Shown here: positions 1 through 7,418 of the stretch, one piece after another | How positions within the stretch are numbered: the first letter of the stretch is position 1 | How the letters are laid out: each line of letters starts with the position of its first letter | Assembly (NCBI GenBank): GCA_023432885.1 | Contig: JAEZEU010000123.1 | Span: 1 to 8,384, forward strand | DNA from: Pseudomonadota bacterium | GTDB taxonomy: Bacteria; Pseudomonadota; Alphaproteobacteria; Rhizobiales; Xanthobacteraceae | DNA: 8,384 nt | Direction of reading: 5' to 3' | Position numbers and translations under genes: made by a program | Notes under the pieces: generated by a model | What the model saw: only the letters and a program-made list of their open reading frames with translations | Told to the model about the DNA's origin: nothing | Database searches by the model: none

Positions 1-40
1 GGTCTCGCGGCGACGCGAAGAGCTTTTTGCTAAACCTCCG

Positions 41-72
41 AAGCCTCCAGCAATGCCCTGCTGGAGGCTTTT
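41..72 (+). terminator. Strong intrinsic terminator of an upstream unit
   Basis: A perfect 12-bp inverted repeat (41-52 pairs with 59-70) encloses the 6-base loop ATGCCC. The T's at the end of the right arm continue to 72, and TTTT recurs at 76-79. The T-rich side is on the plus strand, so it should end transcription coming from the left edge. An in-frame TAA at 31-33 could be the stop of that upstream gene, but only about 10 codons are visible and I do not call it. Bases 73-238 beyond it contain GC-rich short palindromes but no supportable gene. Confidence 0.85.
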
Positions 73-196
73 CGGTTTTGATGGCCTGCGGGGTAGCTGC
101 TGCATCCCATGCCCGGCCGGGATCCCACGCGGAGTCTCGCGCAACGCGGTACGGCTTTGTGGCTGCCTCGGCGCAATGCTTTAGCCGGGCTACGAA

Positions 197-215
197 GCCG
201 GCAGCGCGAGCCGGC
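197..215 (-). terminator. Possible weak terminator of the tRNA-Thr
   Basis: GCCGGC at 197-202 and GCCGGC at 210-215 can form a 6-bp GC stem with a 7-base loop. It lies 23 bases past the 3' end of the minus-strand tRNA. On that strand the hairpin is followed only by TTCGTA, so the U-run is poor. Its position suggests termination or a 3' processing boundary, but the evidence is only structural. Confidence 0.3.
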
Positions 216-238
216 CTCATGCGACAAGAGCTGTGCGC

Positions 239-313
<75 letters not shown>

Positions 314-550
314 ATGTGCCCGGAACAGAATCGGCTCTTTGGCCGCAGCGGGCGGCCGGTTCTTGCCACAAGGCCCCCCCACGCGCAAGCATGCGCGGCA
401 TAGAGGAGCCACGAAAATGGGCCGGAAGCTTCCGCTTTTTGCATGGGGGAGGTCATAGGCCCGGGTTCCGCTTCCTCTATCATCAATTGCTTCCCGGGCG
501 ATCGGCGCGCCATATTGCCGGGGACACCAGCGGCCATCGACCGAGAATCA

Positions 551-724
551 ATGAAGCAGGACGACAAAGACAAAGGCTCATCCCGGCAGGACCGGCTGAA
601 GCTGGCGCTGCGCGAAAATCTCAAGCGGCGCAAATCGCAGGCGCGCGAACGAAGCGAATCCGGAACGTCTTCCGCCGGCGACAAGGTCTCCCCGGATGAC
701 GCCGGCGAGCAACAGAGGGGTTAG
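551..724 (+). CDS. Small hydrophilic protein, unknown function
   Basis: A 57-residue protein with no hydrophobic segment. Its core (residues 13-32) is basic and helix-prone, with the run LKLALRENLKRRKSQAR, flanked by acidic and Ser/Gly-rich tails that are probably disordered. I recall similar 55-65 residue hypothetical proteins with this LALRENLKRRKSQAR core in Bradyrhizobium, near murA; no function is known to me. I chose ATG 551, preceded by a weak GAG at 543-545, because it starts directly before the recognisable core. The in-frame ATG at 443 would add 36 residues that do not resemble that family. A nucleic-acid-binding role is conceivable from the charge but is speculation. The TAG stop is at 722-724. 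Confidence 0.65.
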   Translation: MKQDDKDKGSSRQDRLKLALRENLKRRKSQARERSESGTSSAGDKVSPDDAGEQQRG

Positions 725-776
725 GCGACTTATATTCGACTCGTCATCTCACTATGATTTTCTAGATGAGTATGGT

Positions 777-792
777 CCGCCGCCGTCGGCGG
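777..792 (+). other. GC hairpin in the flavoprotein leader
   Basis: CCGCCG (777-782) pairs with CGGCGG (787-792) around the 4-base loop CCGT. The hairpin sits about 30 bases before the ATG at 824. It has no following T-run, so it is not a terminator. A 6-bp inverted repeat TCATCT/AGATGA (744-749 and 764-769) lies just upstream. Either could affect expression of the flavoprotein gene, but nothing beyond the structure supports this. Confidence 0.3.
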
Positions 793-823
793 CCCAGACG
801 TGCTCAGGCAGGCGGGCAGCAAC

Positions 824-2524
824 ATGACAGACCTTAGCACTGTGAGCCTGCCGCGTGGCGCCGCATCCTTCACGCGCTACGAGCAGACCTTTCCGACACT
901 GACGCCGCACGAAATCGAGCGTATGCGCCGCTTCGGAGAAGTGCGCCGCTTCAGGCCCGGCGACGCGCTGTTCCAGGCCGGCAAGCCCGGCCCGGGCATG
1001 TTCGTGGTGCTGACAGGCAGCGTCGTCATAAGCCACCGCGACGGTCTCGGCCATGTCTCGCATATCATCGATCAAGGGCCCGGGCAGTTCATGGCCGAGA
1101 TCGGCCAGCTCTCCGGCCGCCTCTCCCTGGTCGACGGCCATGCCGAGAGCGCGGTCGAGACGCTGGTGATCCCGCCGGAGAGCCTGCGCGCGCTGCTGGT
1201 CGCCGAGGCCGATCTCGGCGAACGCATCATGCGTGCGCTGATCCTGCGCCGCGTCAACCTCATTCAAGGTGGTTTCGGCGGGCCCCTGCTGATCGGCACG
1301 GAAGCGCTCGGCGACATGGCGCGTCTGCAGAACTTCCTGGCCCGCAACGGCCAGCCGCATCATCTGCTCGATCCCGCCGCCGACACTGATGCCGCAGATC
1401 TGGTCGCGCGCTACGTCGCCTCGCGCGCCGATCTGCCGCTGGTGGTCTGTCCCGACGGTACCGTGCTGAAAAATCCGTCGGAGACGTCGCTTGCGCTGGC
1501 GCTCGGCATGATCGGCACTCAAGCGCATGACAAGCTCTATGATGTCGCGGTGGTCGGCGGCGGCCCCGCGGGGCTCGCTACGGCCGTGTACGCGGCGTCG
1601 GAAGGGCTGTCGGTGGCGGTGCTGGACCAGCGCGCCTTCGGCGGTCAGGCCGGGGCCAGCATGCGCATCGAAAACTATCTCGGATTTCCCACCGGCATTT
1701 CCGGACAGGCGCTCGCGGGACGCGCCTTCACCCAGGCGCAGAAATTCGGCGCGGAAATCCTGATTCCGGTCGAGGTCAAGTCGCTCGATTGCGGCTACGG
1801 CGACGGCCTGTTCGCCCTTGCCACCGAATGCGGACAATTGCTGCGGGCGCGCTCGATCGTGGTGGCGAGCGGGGCGCGCTACCGCAGGCCGGACATCGAG
1901 AACCTCACCGCCTTCGAGGGCAAGGGCGTCTGGTACTGGGCCTCGCCCATCGAGGCAAAGCTCTGCGCCGGCCAGGACATCGTGCTGGTCGGCGGCGGCA
2001 ATTCGGCGGGACAGGCCGCCGTCTTCCTCTCCGGCCACGCGCGAAAGATCTACATGATCATCCGCGGCGGAGGGCTCGGCGCCAGCATGTCGCGCTATTT
2101 GATCGAGCGGATCGAGGCGACGTCGAACATCGAGCCGATCTTCAACGCCGAGGTGGTCGGGCTCGACGGCCAGGACGATGGCAGCCTTGAGCGCGTGCGC
2201 TGGCGCAGCCGGCTGGCGCCTGGGGAGGACACGCTGGAGGCACGCAATCTGTTCCTGTTCGTCGGCGCCGAGCCCGCGACCGGCTGGCTCGACGGCTGCG
2301 GGGTCAAGCTCGACCGCGCGGGATTTGTGCTGACCGGCGTGCCCGCGGAGGGGAGCGCCAAGCGCACTGGCGCCCCGCTCGAGACCACGGTGCCGGGCGT
2401 GTTCGCGGTCGGTGACGTGCGCTCTGGCTCGGTCAAGCGGGTCGGCGGCGCGATCGGCGAGGGTGCACAAGTGGTGGCTGCGCTGCACGGATATCTCGCC
2501 GATGCGGCCAAACCGGCGCTCTGA
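824..2524 (+). CDS. cNMP-binding-like / thioredoxin-reductase-like flavoprotein without CxxC
   Basis: A 566-residue FAD-dependent oxidoreductase (residue numbers here count from ATG 824). Residues about 20-145 resemble a cyclic-nucleotide-binding domain (RFRPGDALFQAGKPG, then MFVVLTGSV). Residues about 150-230 look like a glutaredoxin/thioredoxin fold without a CxxC. Residues about 238-566 are the thioredoxin-reductase type: FAD motif VVGGGPAG (243-250), GGQAG (273-277), second nucleotide-binding motif VGGGNSAG (389-396) and the C-terminal FAD motif GVFAVGDVR (525-533). Where thioredoxin reductases carry the redox CxxC, this protein has WYWASPIEA (370-378); its five cysteines are all isolated. 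It therefore probably passes electrons from NAD(P)H to something other than thioredoxin by the usual disulfide route. The HRRxxxR motif for the NADPH 2'-phosphate is replaced by IRGGGLGAS. A GTG at 800 would add eight residues; I prefer ATG 824. The zinc-finger gene starts 20 bp downstream and is probably co-transcribed. Substrate unknown. Confidence 0.88.
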   Translation: MTDLSTVSLPRGAASFTRYEQTFPTLTPHEIERMRRFGEVRRFRPGDALFQAGKPGPGMFVVLTGSVVISHRDGLGHVSHIIDQGPGQFMAEIGQLSGRLSLVDGHAESAVETLVIPPESLRALLVAEADLGERIMRALILRRVNLIQGGFGGPLLIGTEALGDMARLQNFLARNGQPHHLLDPAADTDAADLVARYVASRADLPLVVCPDGTVLKNPSETSLALALGMIGTQAHDKLYDVAVVGGGPAGLATAVYAASEGLSVAVLDQRAFGGQAGASMRIENYLGFPTGISGQALAGRAFTQAQKFGAEILIPVEVKSLDCGYGDGLFALATECGQLLRARSIVVASGARYRRPDIENLTAFEGKGVWYWASPIEAKLCAGQDIVLVGGGNSAGQAAVFLSGHARKIYMIIRGGGLGASMSRYLIERIEATSNIEPIFNAEVVGLDGQDDGSLERVRWRSRLAPGEDTLEARNLFLFVGAEPATGWLDGCGVKLDRAGFVLTGVPAEGSAKRTGAPLETTVPGVFAVGDVRSGSVKRVGGAIGEGAQVVAALHGYLADAAKPAL

Positions 2525-2544
2525 AACAGGCGAGTAGTAGTGAA

Positions 2545-2856
2545 ATGACCCCGAAAGCATGCAGCCACATCGCCGCCGTCAAAGGCGTCACGCCGAGTGC
2601 GCTCGGCTGCGAAGAATGTCTGAAGAGCGGCAGCCGCTGGCTGCATCTGCGCATCTGCAGGACTTGCGGCCATGTCGGCTGCTGCGACGATTCCCCCAAC
2701 AAGCACGCTACCGCGCATTTCCACGCCACCGGCCATCCCGTGATCGAGGGCTACGATCCGCCGGAAGGCTGGGGATGGTGCTACGTCGACGAGGTGCTGT
2801 TCGATCTTTCTAGCCGAAAGACTCCGCACAACGGGCCGATCCCGCGCTATTACTGA
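2545..2856 (+). CDS. UBP-type zinc finger protein
   Basis: A 103-residue single-domain protein with the full ligand pattern of a UBP-type zinc finger: C6-x-H8, C22-x2-C25, C38-x2-C41, C46, H54, H58 and H64, including the signature CxxCGHVGCC and HATAHFHATGHP. In eukaryotes this fold (in deubiquitinases and HDAC6) binds the free C-terminal Gly-Gly of ubiquitin. Bacteria of this group have no ubiquitin, so the ligand here is unknown. The aromatic stretch WGWCYVDE (76-83) follows the finger, as in other bacterial members I recall. The gene lies 20 bp after the flavoprotein stop, with no terminator between, and I recall the same pair side by side in actinobacteria and rhizobia. That makes it a likely partner or regulator of the flavoprotein; this last step is inference. 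Confidence 0.88.
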   Translation: MTPKACSHIAAVKGVTPSALGCEECLKSGSRWLHLRICRTCGHVGCCDDSPNKHATAHFHATGHPVIEGYDPPEGWGWCYVDEVLFDLSSRKTPHNGPIPRYY

Positions 2857-2887
2857 TTTTCTCCTCAACGAAGAAGAGGGAATCGGA

Positions 2888-3811
2888 ATGCCGTGCGGCC
2901 TGAAAATTCACCGTAATGTCCTGGTGTTGCTGCTGATGGGATGGGCCGCTCTGACTGGTTGCCGCACGGCATCGGCGCAGGAGCCACAGGGCAGGTTTGC
3001 CGACGTCAACGGCGTGAAGCTTTACTATCTCATCGCCGGAAAAGGCGATCCCGTGGTTCTGCTGCATGGTTTCGCTGAAACCAGTCACATGTGGCGGCCG
3101 TTGATCGCAAGACTTTCCGAAAGACATACCGTCATTGCTCCCGACCTGCGCGGGTTCGGCAAGTCGTCCTCGCCGGAGGACGGGTACACCAAGAAAGCGA
3201 TGGCGCAGGATATCCATGCGCTGGTCAAAAGCCTCAAATACGATCGTATCCGATTGGTCGGCCATGATATCGGACTGATGGTCGCTTACGCATATGCGGC
3301 GCAATATCCCGACGAAGTCAGCCGGCTGGTGCTGATGGAAGCGTTCCTGCCCGGCGTCGGCGACTGGAATAATGTCTTCCTGTTGCGCGATCTCTGGCAT
3401 TTCCATTTCTTCGGCAAGACCCCGCTGGCGCTGGTCACTGGTCGCGAACGCATCTATCTTGAGCATTTCTGGAATGATTTTGCCGCCGATGCCACGAAGT
3501 CCGTTCCGGAGGCCGATCGGAAGTTCTATGCCGCCGAATATGCGAGGCCCGGTCATATGAAGGCCGGCATGGAGGTTTTCCGCGCATTTCCCAAAGATGC
3601 TGAGGAATTTGCCGATTTGGCCAAGACCAAGCTGTCGATGCCGCTTCTCGTGCTTTCCGGCGAAAAGGCCGGCGGCCCCTTTCTGATCGAGCAAGGCAGG
3701 ATGGTGGCGACGGATGTCGAAGGCGTGCTGGTGAAGGGCCGCGGACATTGGTTGATGGAAGAGGCGCCGGCTGAAGTCATTCCGAAGCTTGTCGAATTTC
3801 TCAACCGGTAG
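2888..3811 (+). CDS. Exported alpha/beta hydrolase, epoxide-hydrolase-like (Asp nucleophile)
   Basis: A 307-residue alpha/beta-hydrolase. An N-terminal signal (basic start KIHR, hydrophobic residues 11-22) is followed by a lipobox-like LTGC (22-25) and an alternative Sec cleavage site ASA at 28-30, so the protein is periplasmic or a lipoprotein. The hydrolase fold shows the oxyanion motif HGF (60-62), DLRGFGKSS (86-94), nucleophile elbow GHDIG with Asp127, and catalytic His287 in GRGHWLMEE. An Asp nucleophile is typical of epoxide hydrolases and haloalkane/haloacetate dehalogenases rather than esterases. The cap segment YARPGHMKAGMEVFRAF fits the epoxide-hydrolase-like branch, but the substrate cannot be read from sequence. 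ATG 2888 has a good ribosome-binding site (AGAGGGA from about 2875). It begins 31 bp after the zinc-finger gene. Its codons carry visibly more A/T in third positions than its neighbours, suggesting a different history. Confidence 0.85.
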   Translation: MPCGLKIHRNVLVLLLMGWAALTGCRTASAQEPQGRFADVNGVKLYYLIAGKGDPVVLLHGFAETSHMWRPLIARLSERHTVIAPDLRGFGKSSSPEDGYTKKAMAQDIHALVKSLKYDRIRLVGHDIGLMVAYAYAAQYPDEVSRLVLMEAFLPGVGDWNNVFLLRDLWHFHFFGKTPLALVTGRERIYLEHFWNDFAADATKSVPEADRKFYAAEYARPGHMKAGMEVFRAFPKDAEEFADLAKTKLSMPLLVLSGEKAGGPFLIEQGRMVATDVEGVLVKGRGHWLMEEAPAEVIPKLVEFLNR

Positions 3812-3833
3812 GCTCTCTGCGGAGAAGAGAGCC
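3811..3833 (+). terminator. Hairpin at the end of the exported hydrolase gene
   Basis: A perfect 8-bp inverted repeat GGCTCTCT (3811-3818) / AGAGAGCC (3826-3833) with a 7-base loop begins on the last base of the TAG stop. Only GCAATTTG follows, so the U-run is poor. It is probably a weak terminator or an mRNA 3'-end stabiliser that separates this gene from the downstream membrane protein. Confidence 0.45.
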
Positions 3834-3891
3834 GCAATTTGTGACAGCGTTGCAAAGAATTCGGGCGTCCCGATGCCGATAACTTCAATCA

Positions 3892-3905
3892 ATGACAAGC
3901 GTCAT
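3892..3905. promoter_or_regulatory. Short palindrome ATGAC-N4-GTCAT, possible operator
   Basis: A perfect 5-bp inverted repeat with a 4-base spacer lies in the 200-bp gap (3812-4011) before the membrane protein gene. A -10-like TACTAT begins at 3905, with a poor -35 candidate ACTTCA (3882-3887) 17 bases before it. This is the likeliest place for a promoter of the 4012-5393 unit, and the palindrome would overlap it. Palindromes this short are common by chance. Confidence 0.25.
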
Positions 3906-4011
3906 ACTATCGTTCCCTGCAGGGGCAAGCCGCTTTTTTTCCGCCGGCATATGGAAATTTATTTCCGCACGACGTAGCCTGAGCCGCCGGTCTCAAAGGG
4001 GAGCAAGCTAC

Positions 4012-4494
4012 ATGAGTGCGCTCGTTCTGATCCATGTGGTGATCAGCCTTATCGCCGTCGTCGCCGGCCTCGTTGTGATGTTCAGGATGCTAGGCTCCGA
4101 TAGCACACCTGGCCTGACCGCGGTCTTCCTGCTGACCACGATCCTGACCAGTGCCACCGGCTTCATCATCCCGCCCTTCCTGCAAGACAAATTCCTGCCT
4201 TCGCATGCGATTGGCCTGCTGTCGCTGGTGCTGCTCGCGATCGCATGCTTCGCGCTCTACGGCCAGAATCTCTCCGGCAAGTGGCGCTGGATCTATGTGG
4301 TGACCGCGTTGGTCTCGCTGTATCTCAACACCTTCGTGCTTGTGATCCAGTCGTTCCTGAAGATACCGGCGCTGAGCGCGCTCGCGCCCGGCAATCCGCC
4401 GTCGGGACCTGTGTTCGGCGTGATGCAGCTCGTCGTGCTGGCATTCTTCGCCTTCATGACCTCCCGCGCCGTCAGGCAATTCCGTCCGGCCTGA
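4012..4494 (+). CDS. Five-helix integral membrane protein, unknown function
   Basis: A 160-residue, very hydrophobic inner-membrane protein. Five likely transmembrane helices are visible at about residues 4-24, 35-54, 65-84, 93-114 and 133-152, joined by short loops, with a basic C-terminal tail (SRAVRQFRPA). Notable motifs are TSATGFIIPP at the end of helix 2 and WRWIYVVTALVSLYLN leading into helix 4. I recall similar unnamed proteins of this size in Bradyrhizobium and other proteobacteria, without an assigned function. ATG 4012 is chosen because AAAGGGGAG (3995-4003) is an excellent ribosome-binding site 8 bases away; the open frame upstream to 3892 has no such support. The chloroperoxidase-like hydrolase follows 74 bp later on the same strand, with no clear terminator between, so the two may be co-transcribed. 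Confidence 0.85.
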   Translation: MSALVLIHVVISLIAVVAGLVVMFRMLGSDSTPGLTAVFLLTTILTSATGFIIPPFLQDKFLPSHAIGLLSLVLLAIACFALYGQNLSGKWRWIYVVTALVSLYLNTFVLVIQSFLKIPALSALAPGNPPSGPVFGVMQLVVLAFFAFMTSRAVRQFRPA

Positions 4495-4568
4495 CCCGCG
4501 TTGACCGCCAATGAGACGCGCGGCGCAGCACCAGCGCCGGCATTCGTCTTCACCAAGGAGAAAATCCC

Positions 4569-5393
4569 ATGCCCACCATCACGACAAAGGACGGTGTCGA
4601 CATTTTCTACAAGGACTGGGGCAAGGGACAGCCGATCGTATTCAGCCATGGCTGGCCGCTGTCGTCGGACGATTGGGACACGCAGATGCTGTTCTTCCTG
4701 CACAACGGCTTTCGTGTCATCGCCCATGACCGCCGCGGCCACGGCCGGTCGAGCCAGGTAGCCGACGGCCACGACATGGATCACTATGCCGACGATCTTG
4801 CCGCCCTCACGGCTCATCTCGATCTAAAGGACGCCGTGCATGTCGGCCATTCCACCGGCGGCGGGGAGGTGGTGCGTTACATCGCCCGCCACGGCGAGAG
4901 CCGGGTGGCGAAGGCGGCGATCATCGCAGCAGTCCCGCCCTTGATGGTGCAGACGCCGGCCAATCCCGGTGGCCTGCCCAAATCGGTGTTCGACGATTTG
5001 CAGGCACAGCTCGCGGCCAACCGTTCGGAGTTCTACCGTGCGCTGCCGTCCGGTCCCTTCTATGGCTTTAACCGGCCCGGCGCGAAATCCTCCGAAGCTA
5101 TGATCGCGAACTGGTGGCGGCAGGGAATGATGGGCGGGGCGAAAGCGCATTATGACGGCATCGTGGCCTTCTCGCAGACCGACTTCACTGAGGACCTCAA
5201 GAAGATCAATGTGCCGGTGCTGGTCATGCACGGCGATGACGACCAGATCGTGCCCTATGCCGACTCCGCGCCGCTGTCGGCCAAGCTTCTGAAGAACGGA
5301 ACCCTGAAGACCTACAAGGGCTTTCCCCACGGTATGCCGACCACGCAAGCCCCGACCATCAACGCCGACCTCCTGGCCTACATCAGGGGCTGA
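4569..5393 (+). CDS. Alpha/beta hydrolase, non-haem chloroperoxidase/arylesterase family
   Basis: A 274-residue cytoplasmic serine hydrolase without a signal peptide, the normal length for the cofactor-free haloperoxidase/arylesterase family. It shows FSHGWPLSSDDWD (25-37, oxyanion region), HDRRGHGRSS (53-62), nucleophile elbow GHSTGGGE with Ser95, acid Asp225 in HGDDDQIVP, and His254 in GFPHGMP. The 29-residue Asp-His spacing matches the Pseudomonas fluorescens arylesterase triad. Such enzymes hydrolyse small esters and can make peracids from carboxylic acids and peroxide, which gives the halogenation activity in vitro; the natural substrate is usually unknown. AAGGAG (4555-4560) sits 8 bases before ATG 4569, a strong start. 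It follows the membrane protein gene by 74 bp. It is not a recent duplicate of the 2888-3811 hydrolase, since the nucleophile and surrounding motifs differ. Confidence 0.92.
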   Translation: MPTITTKDGVDIFYKDWGKGQPIVFSHGWPLSSDDWDTQMLFFLHNGFRVIAHDRRGHGRSSQVADGHDMDHYADDLAALTAHLDLKDAVHVGHSTGGGEVVRYIARHGESRVAKAAIIAAVPPLMVQTPANPGGLPKSVFDDLQAQLAANRSEFYRALPSGPFYGFNRPGAKSSEAMIANWWRQGMMGGAKAHYDGIVAFSQTDFTEDLKKINVPVLVMHGDDDQIVPYADSAPLSAKLLKNGTLKTYKGFPHGMPTTQAPTINADLLAYIRG

Positions 5394-5399
5394 CGTCTC

Positions 5400-5413
5400 G
5401 CCGGCGCGCCGGC
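5400..5413 (+). terminator. GC palindrome after the chloroperoxidase-like gene
   Basis: A perfect 14-bp palindrome, GCCGGCGCGCCGGC, lies 6 bases after the TGA of the hydrolase. It could form a GC-only hairpin, but a purine run rather than T's follows it, so it is not a classical intrinsic terminator. It may mark the boundary between the accessory genes and the core operon. Confidence 0.3.
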
Positions 5414-5480
5414 AGGAGGAGGCAGGAGGGGGGAACCCGGCCTTGCATCGGCGCTCCGGCAGCCACATCTGGAGCGTGCT

Positions 5481-5921
5481 ATGAACGCTCCGCTCAAACT
5501 GATCGCCCTCGATCCCGACGACCTCGCTGTGGTCTCGGCCCATGTGCAGGACGCCCGCGTCCAGACCTCGGATATCATATGGCGGCAGGGCGAAAAGCGG
5601 CTGGTGATCGGGCTGCACCGCCTGGATTGGGAGCAGACGTTCGCCGGCGAGACCTCGCCGCGCCGGCTGATCGCAGCGCTGCGGTTCGATCGCGTGCTGG
5701 CCTGCAAGTCGCGCAACATCGATCCGGCCGCGACGGAGGTCCCCCTTGAACTGGTTGGCATCGAGTTCTGTCCCGGCGAAGCCCCCGGCGGATGCGCCTT
5801 GCTGCTGTTCAGCCATGGCGGTGCGCTCAGGCTCGACGTCGAATGCCTGGAATGCGAGCTGACCGATCTCGGGCCAGATGATCTGGGGACGGGCAATGGA
5901 TACGACCGGACGACATCCTGA
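5481..5921 (+). CDS. DUF2948 family protein
   Basis: A 146-residue protein recognised as DUF2948 from its opening (LKLIALDPDDLAVVSAHVQD), the segment DIIWRQGEKRLVIGLHRLDWE and the C-terminal RLDVECLECELTDLG. No function has been established to my knowledge, and no membrane segment or signal is seen. In alphaproteobacteria it typically sits directly before hisD, often right after murA, and here hisD follows 201 bp later with a palindromic element between. GGAG at 5471-5474, 6 bases before ATG 5481, supports the start. What precedes it here is the hydrolase block instead of murA. Confidence 0.88.
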   Translation: MNAPLKLIALDPDDLAVVSAHVQDARVQTSDIIWRQGEKRLVIGLHRLDWEQTFAGETSPRRLIAALRFDRVLACKSRNIDPAATEVPLELVGIEFCPGEAPGGCALLLFSHGGALRLDVECLECELTDLGPDDLGTGNGYDRTTS

Positions 5922-5924
5922 ACC

Positions 5925-6040
5925 TCGTCCCGGCGGAAGCCCGGGGCCCTACCTGCGTGATGCGTCGATTTGAGGCGTGGCCGACGCCCTTAAATAACCA
6001 CCGCTTGTGGTTATAGGCCCCGGCCTTCGCCGGGCGACCA
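5925..6040. repeat. Palindromic intergenic element between DUF2948 and hisD
   Basis: Imperfect long inverted arms (5925-5951 and 6014-6040) share the cores CCCGGCG/CGCCGGG and GGGGCC/GGCCCC. Inside are a perfect 8-bp stem ATAACCAC/GTGGTTAT (5994-6001 and 6007-6014) with loop CGCTT, and a smaller GCGTCG/CGACGC pair (5962-5967, 5982-5987). The right arm alone also folds, CCCGGC-CTTC-GCCGGG. This composition, with CCGGCCTTCGCCGGG next to ATAACCAC, matches the dispersed REP-like elements I recall in Bradyrhizobium intergenic DNA. It starts 3 bases after the DUF2948 stop and encodes nothing. It could be a non-autonomous mobile element or an mRNA stabiliser. Confidence 0.65.
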
Positions 6041-6058
6041 CGGATTTGAGCCCAAGGG

Positions 6059-6087
6059 TTGACGGCACCACCCCGGCCGCGCCATTG
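6059..6087 (+). promoter_or_regulatory. Weak candidate hisD promoter
   Basis: TTGACG (6059-6064) matches five of six bases of a housekeeping -35 box, and CCATTG at 6082-6087 sits 17 bases later as a poor -10. It lies after the palindromic element and 36 bases before the hisD ATG. The -10 is unconvincing, and hisD may simply be read through from DUF2948. Confidence 0.2.
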
Positions 6088-6122
6088 AGCAGGTGGCCGA
6101 AAAATCCCCCTGGAAAGCCAGA

Positions 6123-7414
<1,292 letters not shown>

Positions 7415-7418
<4 letters not shown>

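Noticed and set aside
443..550. N-terminal extension of the small hydrophilic protein from ATG 443
   Set aside because: The extra 36 residues do not resemble the family I recall, and the region looks like intergenic GC-rich DNA. ATG 551 starts right before the conserved core.
752..2560. 602-codon minus-strand ORF opposite the flavoprotein
   Set aside because: It mirrors the real gene because GC-rich third positions suppress stops on the opposite strand. Its translation is Arg/His/Asp-rich with no recognisable motif, while the plus strand has clear FAD and nucleotide motifs.
2810..3898. 362-codon minus-strand ORF opposite the exported hydrolase
   Set aside because: It is antisense to a gene with a complete catalytic set, signal peptide and ribosome-binding site, and its own translation shows no family features.
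6093..6122. GTG 6093 as the hisD start
   Set aside because: It would add ten residues not usual for HisD, without a better ribosome-binding site than ATG 6123.
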